A stretch of DNA of 64,000 nt from Limoniibacter endophyticus (GCF_014652835.1 NZ_BMZO01000009.1:51487-115486); one strand, 5' to 3'; positions 36,759-44,996 are shown, counted from the stretch's first letter. Program-made: numbers and translations. The notes: generated by a model not told the origin, from the sequence alone.

Positions 36759-37762
36759 TGGATCGCCTCCGCAGTTTCGGCTTGAAGGGGATTGAAGCAG
36801 CGCCAGCGATGTCCATCCTTGCCAAAGGTCTCATCTGGCTCCTGCAGACAGGCTTGCGAAGCGAAGTCGCAGCGCGTTCGAAACGAACATCCGTCAGGAC
36901 GCCGGAGTGGATGTGGCGCCGCCCCGCGTATCTGGGTCAACCGCTCGCCACGACGATTGACCGCCGGAGCAGAACCGATGAGACCGGCAGTATAGGGATG
37001 CTTGGGATGGTCAAGAACATCATCGACGCTACCCTGCTCGACTATTCTGCCGGCATACATGACGGCAATGCGATCTGCGAGACCGGCTACCACGCCAAGA
37101 TCGTGGCTGATCCAGATCAGCCCCATACCCAGTTCCCGGCAGAGTGTCTGGACCTCCGACAGTATCTGGCTCTGGATCGTCACATCGAGTGCGGTGGTCG
37201 GTTCATCCGCGATGATGAGATCGGGTTTGTGCAGGAGCGCGATGGCAATGGCCACGCGCTGCCGCATACCGCCCGAAAACTCGTGCGGATAGCTTTCGAT
37301 GCGTGTCTCCGGCTGCGAGATACCCACCATGCGCAGAGCCTCGACGGAACGCCGAAGCGCCTCTGCCCGCGACACGCTTTCATGAGCAAGAACCGTTTCG
37401 ACCATGTGCGTCTTGACGGAGAGAACCGGATTCAAGGTCATCATCGGGTCTTGAAAGATCATCGCGATGCGATTGCCTCGCAACGAGCGCAAACGCCTCG
37501 GCGATGCCTTGAGAAGCTCCTCACCCTTGAACAGAATTGAGCCTGCAACATTGCGCCCGGGTGGATCGACCAGACCAAGAATGGAAAAGCCGGTGATCGA
37601 TTTGCCGGAGCCGGATTCGCCGACCAGGCCAATGATCTCGCCGCGGCGGACCGTCAGGCTCACATTATCCACGGATTTGACGACCCCGGCACTCGTGAAG
37701 AAATGCGTTTGCAGGTCAGTGACTTCGAGGACCACCTCGGACATGTTCGGGTTCTCCATCAT
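36755..37762 (-). CDS. Peptide-type ABC transporter ATPase (DppD type)
   Basis: A 335-residue ATPase with Walker A GESGSGKS, signature FSGGMRQRVAIAIALL, Walker B LIIADEPTTALD and the cysteine-containing tail SFRTRCDFASQAC. The open frame extends 129 codons upstream through the permease gene in another frame. The ATG at 37762 overlaps the permease stop (ATGA) and begins the conserved region MMENPNMSEVVLEV. Confidence 0.94.
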   Translation of the reverse strand: MMENPNMSEVVLEVTDLQTHFFTSAGVVKSVDNVSLTVRRGEIIGLVGESGSGKSITGFSILGLVDPPGRNVAGSILFKGEELLKASPRRLRSLRGNRIAMIFQDPMMTLNPVLSVKTHMVETVLAHESVSRAEALRRSVEALRMVGISQPETRIESYPHEFSGGMRQRVAIAIALLHKPDLIIADEPTTALDVTIQSQILSEVQTLCRELGMGLIWISHDLGVVAGLADRIAVMYAGRIVEQGSVDDVLDHPKHPYTAGLIGSAPAVNRRGERLTQIRGAAPHPLRRPDGCSFRTRCDFASQACLQEPDETFGKDGHRWRCFNPLQAETAEAIQ

Positions 37763-38658
37763 TTCACCAATCTCGGGTTCAGAACCTCGCGCAGGCGATC
37801 GCCCACGATGTTGATAGAGAAGACGAGAGTGAGGAGCAGGAGTCCCGGATAAACGCTGATCCAGTATAGCCCTGCGAGCAGCACCTGATAGCCATTCGCG
37901 ATCAGAAGGCCCAGAGATGGCTCCGTGATCGGCAAACCAATACCTAGAAAGCTCAGTGTCGCCTCGGTTGCGATCGCCTGAGCGATCTGGATCGTGCCTA
38001 TGACGATCAGCGGCGGCATGCAGTTGGGTAGGAGCTGTCCGAACAGAATTCTTGTCCGGCTGAGACCTAGACAGCGCGCCGCCTCGACATAATCCCTGTT
38101 GACCTCGACCAGTGCTGCCCCTCGCGATGCACGTGCGAAATAGGCCCATTGGACGAGAACCAGAGCGAAAATCACCTTCCAGGTGCCTTGCCCGAGTACA
38201 GCAAGAATCAAGAGAGCGATAAGGATCGTCGGGAAGCCCAGCATCAGGTCGACCACGCGCATGATGAATGCGTCCAGGCGTCCGCCTGCATAAGCAGCGA
38301 TCAGACCAAGGGATGCACCGACGATCAGCGCCAGCAACCCCGCGGTAAGCCCGACGCCGAGGCTCGTACGCAGACCGTAAAGCATGGCGGAAAGCATGTC
38401 GCGCCCTTGCGTATCGGTCCCGAGCACGTAGAGCATGCCGTTGAAACCTTCCGACATAGGTGCAAGCCTGGCATCGAAAATGTCGATCTGCATGAGATCA
38501 TATGGGTTCTGCGGCGCGATGAACGGCGCAAAGATCGCTGCAAGAATCAGGATCGTACACACGAACAATGCGATAGTTGCCTTGGCGCTGCCAAGTATGC
38601 CGGAGATCGCCGTTGCAACGACACCCTCTCCCAGAACGCGTTGGGCGAGAATACTCAT
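37759..38658 (-). CDS. Peptide-type ABC transporter permease (DppC type)
   Basis: A 299-residue inner-membrane protein with an N-terminal helix, about five further helices and the conserved loops GTDTQGRDMLSAMLYGLRTSLGVGL and EAARCLGLSRTRILFGQLLPNCMPP, where the ATPases dock. It forms the pore with the DppB-type permease, whose stop it overlaps by 4 bp. Confidence 0.94.
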   Translation of the reverse strand: MSILAQRVLGEGVVATAISGILGSAKATIALFVCTILILAAIFAPFIAPQNPYDLMQIDIFDARLAPMSEGFNGMLYVLGTDTQGRDMLSAMLYGLRTSLGVGLTAGLLALIVGASLGLIAAYAGGRLDAFIMRVVDLMLGFPTILIALLILAVLGQGTWKVIFALVLVQWAYFARASRGAALVEVNRDYVEAARCLGLSRTRILFGQLLPNCMPPLIVIGTIQIAQAIATEATLSFLGIGLPITEPSLGLLIANGYQVLLAGLYWISVYPGLLLLTLVFSINIVGDRLREVLNPRLVK

Positions 38659-39626
38659 CGTGCTTTGCTCCTTATCCGCGGATCGAGCACCGAGTAGAGG
38701 ATGTCGACGAAGAGGTTGATGAGAATGAACATCGTCACCACGACGAGGATGTAAGCCACCACGATCGGACGATCGAGAATGTTGATGCTGTCGATGATAA
38801 GCTTGCCAACTCCTGGCCAGGCGAAGATCGTTTCGGTCACCACGGCGAAAGCAATCAATGAACCGAATTCGACACCAATGACCGTGACGATCGGGATCAG
38901 AATGTTCTTCAATACATGTACGAAAACAATACGGCGCGAGGAAAGTCCCCTCGCTCGTGCGAACTTGACGAAGTCGAGCGGCATGGTCTCCTGAACGCCG
39001 GTACGGGTCAGGCGGATAACCAGGGAAATCTTGGCCAGAGACAGGTTGAGGGCCGGAAGGATGAGGTGGCGGATCCCGTCCCAGGTGGCGAGACTCGTCT
39101 CAATTCCCAGAATACTTCCCGTCTGGCCTCGTCCGGTTGAAGGCAGCCAGCCGAGATAGACCGAGAAGATCATGATCAGCATCATGCCCTGCCAGAAATT
39201 CGGTAGGCTGAAGCCGAGGATCGACCCGGTCATGATTGTCTCATCCGTTGCCGTTCCGGATTTCAGACCAGAAATCAGCCCCAGTGGAATGCCTATCAGA
39301 ATTGCAAGCACAAGCGCACAGAACGCCAGCTCGAGCGTGGCGGGCAGACGGCTCAGAATAACGCTGATGGACGGCTGGTTATAGACGAAGGATGTCCCTA
39401 GGTCGCCCTGTAACGCGTTCAAAAGAAAATGGCCGTATTGCACGAAAACCGGCTTGTCGAGACCGAGAGCCTGGGTGACCTGAGCGCGTTCTGCCATTGT
39501 CGCGTCCGGTGGCAGCAGAATTTCCAGCGGGTCGCCGATCGCATAGATTCCGGCAAAAACAATGACCGAGGTTGCAAACAGGACGATAATCGCCTGGAAA
39601 ATCCGCCTGATAATGAATGCCGTCAT
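38655..39626 (-). CDS. Peptide-type ABC transporter permease (DppB type)
   Basis: A 323-residue inner-membrane permease. DppB features include GDPLEILLPPDATMAERAQV, QYGHFLLNALQGDLGTSF and FARARGLSSRRIVFVHVLKNILIPIVT. It is the first gene of the six-gene operon ending in the CocE-type hydrolase, and is divergent from a LysR gene across 159 bp. Confidence 0.94.
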   Translation of the reverse strand: MTAFIIRRIFQAIIVLFATSVIVFAGIYAIGDPLEILLPPDATMAERAQVTQALGLDKPVFVQYGHFLLNALQGDLGTSFVYNQPSISVILSRLPATLELAFCALVLAILIGIPLGLISGLKSGTATDETIMTGSILGFSLPNFWQGMMLIMIFSVYLGWLPSTGRGQTGSILGIETSLATWDGIRHLILPALNLSLAKISLVIRLTRTGVQETMPLDFVKFARARGLSSRRIVFVHVLKNILIPIVTVIGVEFGSLIAFAVVTETIFAWPGVGKLIIDSINILDRPIVVAYILVVVTMFILINLFVDILYSVLDPRIRSKAR

Positions 39627-39757
39627 CGCACTTGTCCTTGAGACAAGCCAAACGGTGAGGTGATCATGTACTCTCCCAACATGTTCCCGGTTCTTGTTTT
39701 GATTAGATCATGCATGGCGTAAGGGCACTTGCAAGATTATGAGATAACTGGAATTGT

Positions 39758-39776
39758 CTATGCGTTATACGCATAG
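39758..39776. promoter_or_regulatory. Palindromic LysR-type operator
   Basis: CTATGCGT and ACGCATAG form a perfect 8-bp inverted repeat around TAT, ending 9 bp before the LysR start in the gap shared with the divergent peptide-transporter operon. The spot would allow autoregulation and control of the operon. Inferred from position and symmetry. Confidence 0.6.
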
Positions 39777-39785
39777 AGGCGAACG

Positions 39786-40691
39786 ATGAAAATCAAGGAT
39801 CTGGAAGCCTTTCGCGCGGTCATGAGCACTGGCTCTACTCAGGCTGCCGCCGAACTTCTGGGAATTTCTCAGTCGGCAGTGAGCCGCCGTCTCGCGCAGC
39901 TCGAAGCTGATCTGGAGCTCGAGCTTTTCTTTCGAGACGGCTCACGACTGACCCCATCGCGCATAAACGGCCTGCTTGAGCCGCGCATCGCCGATGTTCT
40001 GGAGCGGGTCAGCATGTTGCAGCAGGCCGTCAATGATTTGCGGTCGGGCCGGCTGTCAGAAGCGCTTTTGAGAGTAGCGGTTCCGCCTGGCATCTCCAAG
40101 GTTATCATGCCGAAAATCATCGCCGATTTTCTGCGGGATTATCCGGACGCGCGTTTCGAGGTGTTACACGGGACATATAATGTCATTGAACGCATGCTGG
40201 AGGAGAAACAGGCCGAAATCGGTTTCCTGCGTCTCCCGTTCGCAGACAAGAATCTCCATAGCTCCGAGCTGATACGTGCGCGTTCGGTATGCGCCATTCC
40301 GGTCGGACATCCCCTGGCGTCAAGGAGTGTAATCAGGCCGGACGACCTCCATAACGTGCCTCTGGTCATGCTCGGCAGAGGGCGCCCGCCTCGTCACGAT
40401 ATAGATCTGACCTTTTCTTCAAACGGTCTGGCACCGCACATTCGCCTGGAAGCCCATTCCGTGAGTTCGGCATGCGGCTTTGCAGCCCAGGGAATTGGAA
40501 TCGCGCTCGTAAATTCCCTGTTGATCCAGGACTGTGCCCACCTGGAAATCATTATTCGTCCCTTCGTACCCGATATTCCTCATCATTTCGCGTTCGCCTA
40601 TCCTGCCAAGCCTGACTTGCCGGAAGTGGCGAAGCTGTTCATCGAGCACGCCATCAGCGCCTTGAAGAGCTTTGATCATGAGTTGAAATGA
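39786..40691 (+). CDS. LysR family transcriptional regulator
   Basis: A 301-residue LysR protein with N-terminal HTH (MSTGSTQAAAELLGISQSAVSRRLAQLE), dimerisation helix and a periplasmic-binding-like effector domain (LRVAVPPGISKVIMPKIIADFLRDYPDARFEV). It is divergent from the dpp-like operon and the CocE-type hydrolase gene and probably controls them in response to the imported compound. Full length, with no frameshift seen. Confidence 0.93.
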   Translation: MKIKDLEAFRAVMSTGSTQAAAELLGISQSAVSRRLAQLEADLELELFFRDGSRLTPSRINGLLEPRIADVLERVSMLQQAVNDLRSGRLSEALLRVAVPPGISKVIMPKIIADFLRDYPDARFEVLHGTYNVIERMLEEKQAEIGFLRLPFADKNLHSSELIRARSVCAIPVGHPLASRSVIRPDDLHNVPLVMLGRGRPPRHDIDLTFSSNGLAPHIRLEAHSVSSACGFAAQGIGIALVNSLLIQDCAHLEIIIRPFVPDIPHHFAFAYPAKPDLPEVAKLFIEHAISALKSFDHELK

Positions 40692-40777
40692 TATTCCGTC
40701 TGCTTCACGGCCGCGAGATGAAGCGAACGGGAAAACGGCGGCAATTTGCCACCGTTTTTACCTGTCTTAGAGGCTGC

Positions 40778-41251
40778 TCAGTCGCGATCGTCGTTCCGAA
40801 AAACAGCCCCGCTTCGGCGGGTGTTCTCCTTGAAGATCAAGTAAGCTATAACTGCGGCAGCAGGAATACCGATCTTCATCAAGGGATTTCCCTTCAGAAG
40901 CGCAGGCGCGACGGCAAGGGCAGTCGCGATTCCAACAGTACTGTAATCGGCCGCGCGCCGTGCCTTTGCTTTCTTTTTCTCATTGGCGAGATACAGGCGA
41001 TAGGCGATATAGAGTATGAGCGCGACGACGAGAAAGCCGAGGCTGAAGCCGATTGCCGCTTCGACCGAGCCAAACCGGGAAGCTGTAGCAATAAAACCCG
41101 CCACGAGCGCGAAGAACAATCCCATCGCAACCAGAAGCCCTATCGCCGCAAAGAAGAGAACGGTCGCTTTGGCACGACGGGTCAATGCCCCTGTTTCGCC
41201 GGCCAGCACCGTCGTGAGCAGCGTGGCGAGTATAGGAGAACGCGGCAGCAT
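40778..41251 (-). CDS. Membrane protein of the holin-X-like (phage holin family) type
   Basis: A 157-residue protein with two closely spaced hydrophobic helices (residues about 30–58 and 66–88) and a third near the C-terminus (PAAAVIAYLIF), separated by a basic stretch LANEKKKAKARRA. This is the layout of proteins annotated as 'phage holin family' or Actinobacterial holin-X. No phage genes are near, so a lytic role is unlikely. Its ATG shares a base with the stop of the DUF883 gene (TGATG). It is probably a stress-linked envelope protein. Confidence 0.72.
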   Translation of the reverse strand: MLPRSPILATLLTTVLAGETGALTRRAKATVLFFAAIGLLVAMGLFFALVAGFIATASRFGSVEAAIGFSLGFLVVALILYIAYRLYLANEKKKAKARRAADYSTVGIATALAVAPALLKGNPLMKIGIPAAAVIAYLIFKENTRRSGAVFRNDDRD

Positions 41252-41577
41252 CAGCGACGCAGGATAAGGGCCGTGAGGAAACCTACACCAGCTGCAATGG
41301 CAAGCGAGGTGATGGGCTTTTCGTGCACGTGATCTATGATCTGCGCTTCCACATCTTCGGCATTGGCGCGAGCACGCTCGACCGCATCTTCACCACGGCG
41401 GCGAAGTTCCTCTGCCTTGGCATAGGCAGCGCCCTTCGCAGCCTGGGCCTGCTCTTTACCAGCCGCAGCAAGCTGCGAAGCTAGATTGGCGATATCTTCG
41501 CGCAGTGCCTGAATATCGCGTTCGATATCCTTTACTGCATCGCGCGGTGCCGTTTCGGATTTGTTGGTCGTTGCCAT
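41251..41577 (-). CDS. DUF883 (ElaB/YqjD-like) membrane-anchored protein
   Basis: A 108-residue protein: a long charged amphipathic helix (DIERDIQALREDIANLASQL, then AEELRRRGEDAVERARA) followed by one C-terminal membrane span ITSLAIAAGVGFLTALILRR. E. coli relatives ElaB and YqjD sit in the inner membrane in stationary phase and can bind ribosomes. In Alphaproteobacteria such genes are often general-stress targets, consistent with ecfG 39 bp upstream on the same strand. Confidence 0.85.
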   Translation of the reverse strand: MATTNKSETAPRDAVKDIERDIQALREDIANLASQLAAAGKEQAQAAKGAAYAKAEELRRRGEDAVERARANAEDVEAQIIDHVHEKPITSLAIAAGVGFLTALILRR

Positions 41578-41616
41578 TCCTGAAACTCCTGTTCGTAATA
41601 TTGGGGCGGCTAGGCC

Positions 41617-42165
41617 TTAGGCGGCGCCCATCACTTGGGAGGAAATCGCATCCGGGCCAAACTCGCCATCGCCTTCAATCGACAGCATTTCATGCAAACG
41701 GGTGCGGGCACGGCTAACGCGGCTCTTGATTGTGCCTACTGCGCAATCGCAGATATTTGCAGCTTCCTCGTAGGAGAAACCCGAAGCACCGACGAGAATG
41801 ATGGCCTCGCGTTGGTCTTCTGGCAACTGATCGAGAGCATCGCGAAAGTCGTCAAGATCCAGCTTGCCCTGCTGGCTCGGATGAACGGCAAGCCGACTCG
41901 TCATGATGCCGTCGCTATCCTGCACCTCGCGGCCGCGCTTGCGCATCTGGGAGTAGAATTCATTCCGCAGGATGGTGAAAAGCCACGCTTTGAGATTGGT
42001 GCCGGGCTCAAAACTCGATTGTTTGTCCCAGGCTTTGACGAGGGTCTCCTGAACCAGATCGTCTGCCTTGTCGGCATTCTGCACGAGTGAAAGCGCGAAA
42101 GCACGAAGGCTGGGAATCGCACCAAGCAGGTCGGTCTTGAAACTAGCTGTTTCCCCCATGGGCAT
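41617..42165 (-). CDS. ecfG: General stress response ECF sigma factor EcfG
   Basis: A 182-residue group-15 ECF sigma factor. Region 2 holds LVQNADKADDLVQETLVKAW and NLKAWLFTILRNEFY; region 4 holds LPEDQREAIILVGASGFSYEEAANICDCAVGTIKSRVSRAR. It directs RNA polymerase to GGAAC-N16-CGTT promoters when NepR is titrated by phosphorylated PhyR. Its ATG is immediately after the nepR stop, so the two are coupled and held as a silent sigma–anti-sigma pair. Confidence 0.95.
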   Translation of the reverse strand: MPMGETASFKTDLLGAIPSLRAFALSLVQNADKADDLVQETLVKAWDKQSSFEPGTNLKAWLFTILRNEFYSQMRKRGREVQDSDGIMTSRLAVHPSQQGKLDLDDFRDALDQLPEDQREAIILVGASGFSYEEAANICDCAVGTIKSRVSRARTRLHEMLSIEGDGEFGPDAISSQVMGAA

Positions 42166-42372
42166 TCATCCCTTCGCCTTGGTCATTTCGACCTTCTCGA
42201 GCTGGTTGAGCAGATCCGCAAAGCGATCAGGAATCTCTTCCGTGACCAGCTCGTCGTAGTACTGCTTCAGCTTGCGCGCCACCTCGGAATTGGCACCGAG
42301 CGCGTCTTTCGTATGCTCGGCTGGAGGGAATACAGGAGTTGTATTTTCAGTTTTATTGGACATCCGATTCAT
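42166..42372 (-). CDS. nepR: Anti-sigma factor NepR
   Basis: A 65–68-residue NepR. The core is LGANSEVARKLKQYYDELVTEEIPDRFADLLNQLEKVE, the two helices that clamp EcfG domains 2 and 4 and are captured by PhyR. A much longer open frame continues upstream antisense to phyR and is not real. Two starts are possible, 42372 (MNRMSNK) and 42363. AGGAG lies about 10 bases before the first, so I prefer 42372. A near-consensus EcfG promoter points into it from 42477–42501, implying positive feedback. Confidence 0.92.
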   Translation of the reverse strand: MNRMSNKTENTTPVFPPAEHTKDALGANSEVARKLKQYYDELVTEEIPDRFADLLNQLEKVEMTKAKG

Positions 42373-42476
42373 TCGCTTTGTTCTCCTGACGGCCGTTCCA
42401 GAAACGACGAAAGGCCTGTCGCCGAGCATGGCCGGGCCACAAACATCTGTTGCTCGCTCGCCCAGCTGTAACCTTA

Positions 42477-42501
42477 AACTCGCCCACGCTGAAATCGTTC
42501 C
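42477..42501 (-). promoter_or_regulatory. EcfG-type promoter for nepR–ecfG
   Basis: On the minus strand GGAAC (42501–42497) is followed after 16 bp by AGTT (42480–42477), one mismatch to GGAAC-N16-CGTT. It lies 105 bp before nepR. Confidence 0.6.
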
Positions 42502-42509
42502 CCGGTACT

Positions 42510-42534
42510 GGAACTTTTTCTTGAAATAAGCATT
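42510..42534 (+). promoter_or_regulatory. EcfG-type promoter for phyR
   Basis: GGAAC (42510–42514), 16 bp, then CATT (42531–42534): one mismatch to the consensus. It faces phyR and lies back to back with the nepR promoter, 8 bp apart at the -35 elements. Confidence 0.5.
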
Positions 42535-42597
42535 GTAACGGTTCTGCCACGGAATGTGGCATTCTATCCGCATCCGCTCAGGAAAAGGCTTATTTTC

Positions 42598-43392
42598 ATG
42601 AATCTGTCCAGCAAGATCGCTCCGCACCTGCCATTTCTGCGCCGGTTTGCTCGAGCGACATGCGGCTCCCAACCCAGTGGCGACGCGCTCGTTGCTGCTA
42701 CGCTTGAAGCGATCATCGTAGACCCATCGACCCTGCCAGAGGCCTCCTCCGATCGTATCGCGATCTATAAAGCCTACGCAAAGCTCTTCTCGTCTATTGG
42801 TCTTCGCGTTCCACAGATCGATCGCCTCGGCGGCTGGGAGGAGCGCGCAGTCGTTAATCTCAGCACACTTGCTCCTCGCCAGCGCCAGGCCTTCCTCCTT
42901 ATCTCGGTCGAAGGATTCAGCAATGAGGAAGCTGCTGAAATTCTCTCCGTAAACAATGCCGAGTTTGAGGAATTGTTGCGCGCCGCGAGCGAAGAAATCT
43001 CCCAGCAGATGGCAACGGATGTTCTTATTATCGAAGACGAGCCGCTCATTGCCATGGAGATCGAGGAAATGGTGACCAGTCTCGGTCACACCGTGGTCGG
43101 CATCGCACGCACCCACAAGGAAGCAACCGAGCTCTTCAGGAAAACCCAACCCCACATGGTTCTGGCCGACATCCAGCTTGCCGATGGCAGTTCGGGTATC
43201 GATGCCGTCAATGAGATACTGGAGGCCTCCCAGCTTCCCGTCATCTTCATAACGGCCTTCCCCGAGCGTCTGCTGACCGGACGGCGGCCGGAGCCGGCGT
43301 TTTTGGTCACCAAACCTTTCAATCCCGAAATGGTGAAAGCCCTTATCAGCCAAGCTCTGTTTTTTGAAAACCGGACGGCGGCAGCAGCCTGA
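42598..43392 (+). CDS. phyR: Anti-anti-sigma response regulator PhyR
   Basis: A 264-residue response regulator with the inverted layout unique to PhyR. The N-terminal sigma-like domain (MNLSSKIAPHLPFLRRFARA, LAPRQRQAFLLISVEGFSNEEAAEIL) mimics EcfG. The C-terminal receiver domain has VLIIEDEPLIAMEIEEM, phospho-acceptor D in VLADIQLADG, and VTKPFNP. When phosphorylated it binds NepR and frees EcfG. The ATG at 42598 is chosen by AGGAAAAGG upstream and the family start; the frame extends 14 codons more. Divergent from nepR–ecfG. Confidence 0.96.
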   Translation: MNLSSKIAPHLPFLRRFARATCGSQPSGDALVAATLEAIIVDPSTLPEASSDRIAIYKAYAKLFSSIGLRVPQIDRLGGWEERAVVNLSTLAPRQRQAFLLISVEGFSNEEAAEILSVNNAEFEELLRAASEEISQQMATDVLIIEDEPLIAMEIEEMVTSLGHTVVGIARTHKEATELFRKTQPHMVLADIQLADGSSGIDAVNEILEASQLPVIFITAFPERLLTGRRPEPAFLVTKPFNPEMVKALISQALFFENRTAAAA

Positions 43393-43413
43393 TTCAAGCT
43401 GCGAGCGCCAGTC

Positions 43414-43438
43414 GGAACCGAACCAAAGAGCACGCGTT
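43414..43438 (+). promoter_or_regulatory. Perfect EcfG promoter ahead of DUF1328 gene and kinase
   Basis: GGAAC (43414–43418), a 16-bp spacer and CGTT (43435–43438) match the alphaproteobacterial EcfG consensus exactly. It starts 22 bp after the phyR stop and 51 bp before the DUF1328 start. Confidence 0.82.
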
Positions 43439-43464
43439 TATGTGCACTTGATGGAGAAAACGAG

Positions 43465-43635
43465 ATGCTTTACTGGGCTTTGGTCTTCCTGGTGGTCGCG
43501 ATTATCGCGGCAGCTTTGGGATTTGGGGGAATCGCCGGCACCTCTGCCGGCATCGCTCAAATACTCTTTTACATCTTCCTCGCATTCCTGGTCATTTCGC
43601 TTCTTGCGAGCCTGGTACGCAGGACACGTTCGTAA
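43465..43635 (+). CDS. DUF1328 membrane microprotein (YtjA type)
   Basis: A 56-residue protein starting [22 protein letters not shown], with two hydrophobic helices around a [11 protein letters not shown] turn and a basic end VRRTRS. This is the small DUF1328 family, common in proteobacteria and often stress-inducible; its function is unknown. GGAG precedes the ATG. A perfect EcfG promoter lies just upstream, so it should be a general-stress gene. The kinase gene follows 86 bp later. Confidence 0.88.
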   Translation: MLYWALVFLVVAIIAAALGFGGIAGTSAGIAQILFYIFLAFLVISLLASLVRRTRS

Positions 43636-43721
43636 ATCCCGCACATGCGGCCCCGGTAGGCGCCCCGTCGGGCCATCGACGGGAGAGCTAGCGGCAACAC
43701 GAATATGCATGGGATGACGGC

Positions 43722-44747
43722 GTGACGGATTTGAAGCTGGAAACCGCAGATAGCCAGACAGGCGTGGGGCTGGAGAGCACGCGCGATGCTGCTCCCAGCC
43801 TTCTGCGTTCTCTGCGTCACAGCGGGATTTCGGTCCTTTACCAATCTCCCGATCTCAAAACGCTGTGGGGTGAGAATATTCCGCTTGTCTGGACCAATGA
43901 AAGCGTTGTCGGTAAACGCGACGCCGACATATTTTCCCAGGAAAACGCCGACAAGCTGCTCGGCTTGAAACAGGATGTTCTTCGCTCGGGCGAACGACAG
44001 CTCATCGAGCTCCAATTTTACGGCAAGGACGGCATGCAATGGTTCGACATATGGATCGACCTTGACCGCGACGACCACGGGCCGATCCATGGTGTCGTCA
44101 TGACGGCTATCGAAACGACGGAAAAGAAACTCCGTGAGCAGACTTTGCGTACCTTGCTGCGCGAAGTCAGCCACCGCTCCAAAAACCTGCTGGCAATTAT
44201 TCAGAGTGTCGCTTCTCAGACAGGCCGTTACTCCGAAAGCATCGAAGGCTTCATCGCCCGCTTCCGGGGCCGCCTGCAGTCGCTCGCCTCCTCCCAAGAT
44301 CTGGTTACCTCGTCCAATTGGCGTGGCGCCGACCTGCACGATCTCACTCTCAGCCAGCTCAGCCGCTATTGCGCCGACCCCGATCGCAATATCCGCTTCA
44401 CCGGCAAGAACCCTTATCTTACCCCCAACGCGGCTTTGCATATCGGCTTGGCCTTGCATGAGCTGGCCGTCAATTCGGTAAGTTATGGCGCATTACGCAG
44501 TTCCGAGGGCTACGTGACGCTTTCTGTCGAGCTTTCAGATAAAGACAATCCGCAGAGCGATATCGTTCTGACCTGGGATGAAAAAATCCGACGAGACCAC
44601 CCGAGCCAGGATCGGCGCTTCGGCTCCGTTGCCCTTGAGCGCGTCGTTCCGGCCTCCTTATCAGGCACAGCCGAGCTTCGAATCGACAATTCGGAGCTGG
44701 TCTACCGTCTCATCGTTCCACGCAACAATTTCGAACTCGACCGATAA
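43722..44747 (+). CDS. PAS domain sensor histidine kinase (HWE/HisKA_2 type)
   Basis: A 341-residue kinase without membrane spans. An N-terminal PAS domain (about 25–125, SVLYQSPDLKTLWGENIP, QWFDIWIDLDRDD) precedes the dimerisation helix with phospho-acceptor His in LLREVSHRSKNLLAII. The ATPase domain has HELAVNSVSYGAL as N box and LTWDE; the G region (RRFGSVALERVV) is degenerate in the HWE manner. Kinases of this kind beside phyR phosphorylate PhyR. The start is a GTG at 43722, because the nearby ATG at 43714 runs into a stop. A perfect EcfG promoter upstream of the DUF1328 gene may also drive this gene. Confidence 0.9.
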   Translation: MTDLKLETADSQTGVGLESTRDAAPSLLRSLRHSGISVLYQSPDLKTLWGENIPLVWTNESVVGKRDADIFSQENADKLLGLKQDVLRSGERQLIELQFYGKDGMQWFDIWIDLDRDDHGPIHGVVMTAIETTEKKLREQTLRTLLREVSHRSKNLLAIIQSVASQTGRYSESIEGFIARFRGRLQSLASSQDLVTSSNWRGADLHDLTLSQLSRYCADPDRNIRFTGKNPYLTPNAALHIGLALHELAVNSVSYGALRSSEGYVTLSVELSDKDNPQSDIVLTWDEKIRRDHPSQDRRFGSVALERVVPASLSGTAELRIDNSELVYRLIVPRNNFELDR

Positions 44748-44926
44748 GAAGCAACGTCATTGCTTCGTGCAATAGTCACATCGTGAAACAAATTTTCATG
44801 TCACCTGATCTGCCCAGAACGTAATTGCGCAACCATTTTGCGAAGAATGGGTTATGTATCGGATGACCGCGCTTCTTGATCATTTCATCGAGTGGCGTTG
44901 TGTCCTTCGGAGGAGAGCCGCTCGTG

Positions 44927-44940
44927 AGCGGAATTCCGCT
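44927..44940. repeat. 14-bp perfect palindrome upstream of the glycine-zipper gene
   Basis: AGCGGAATTCCGCT reads identically on both strands, 57 bp before the lipoprotein start, in the 249-bp gap after the kinase gene. It may be an operator; no regulator can be named. Nothing else was recognised in 44748–44996. Confidence 0.4.
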
Positions 44941-44996
44941 GTCGCTATGAATGGAAGTAACAGAGCATGTTTCCTGCTCATTCGAGGAGAGTTTCT

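Noticed and set aside
38020..38149. N-terminal extension of the DppD-type ATPase frame into the permease gene
   Set aside because: The permease is a clear DppC-type protein here; an ATGA overlap at 37762 gives the ATPase start.
40778..41251. Phage holin as evidence for a prophage
   Set aside because: No endolysin, structural or integrase genes nearby; the holin label is a family name only and the gene sits in a stress locus.
42381..43353. Long leftward open frame continuing upstream of NepR, antisense to phyR
   Set aside because: Only its last 68 codons read as NepR; the rest is the complement of the phyR coding region and has no family likeness.
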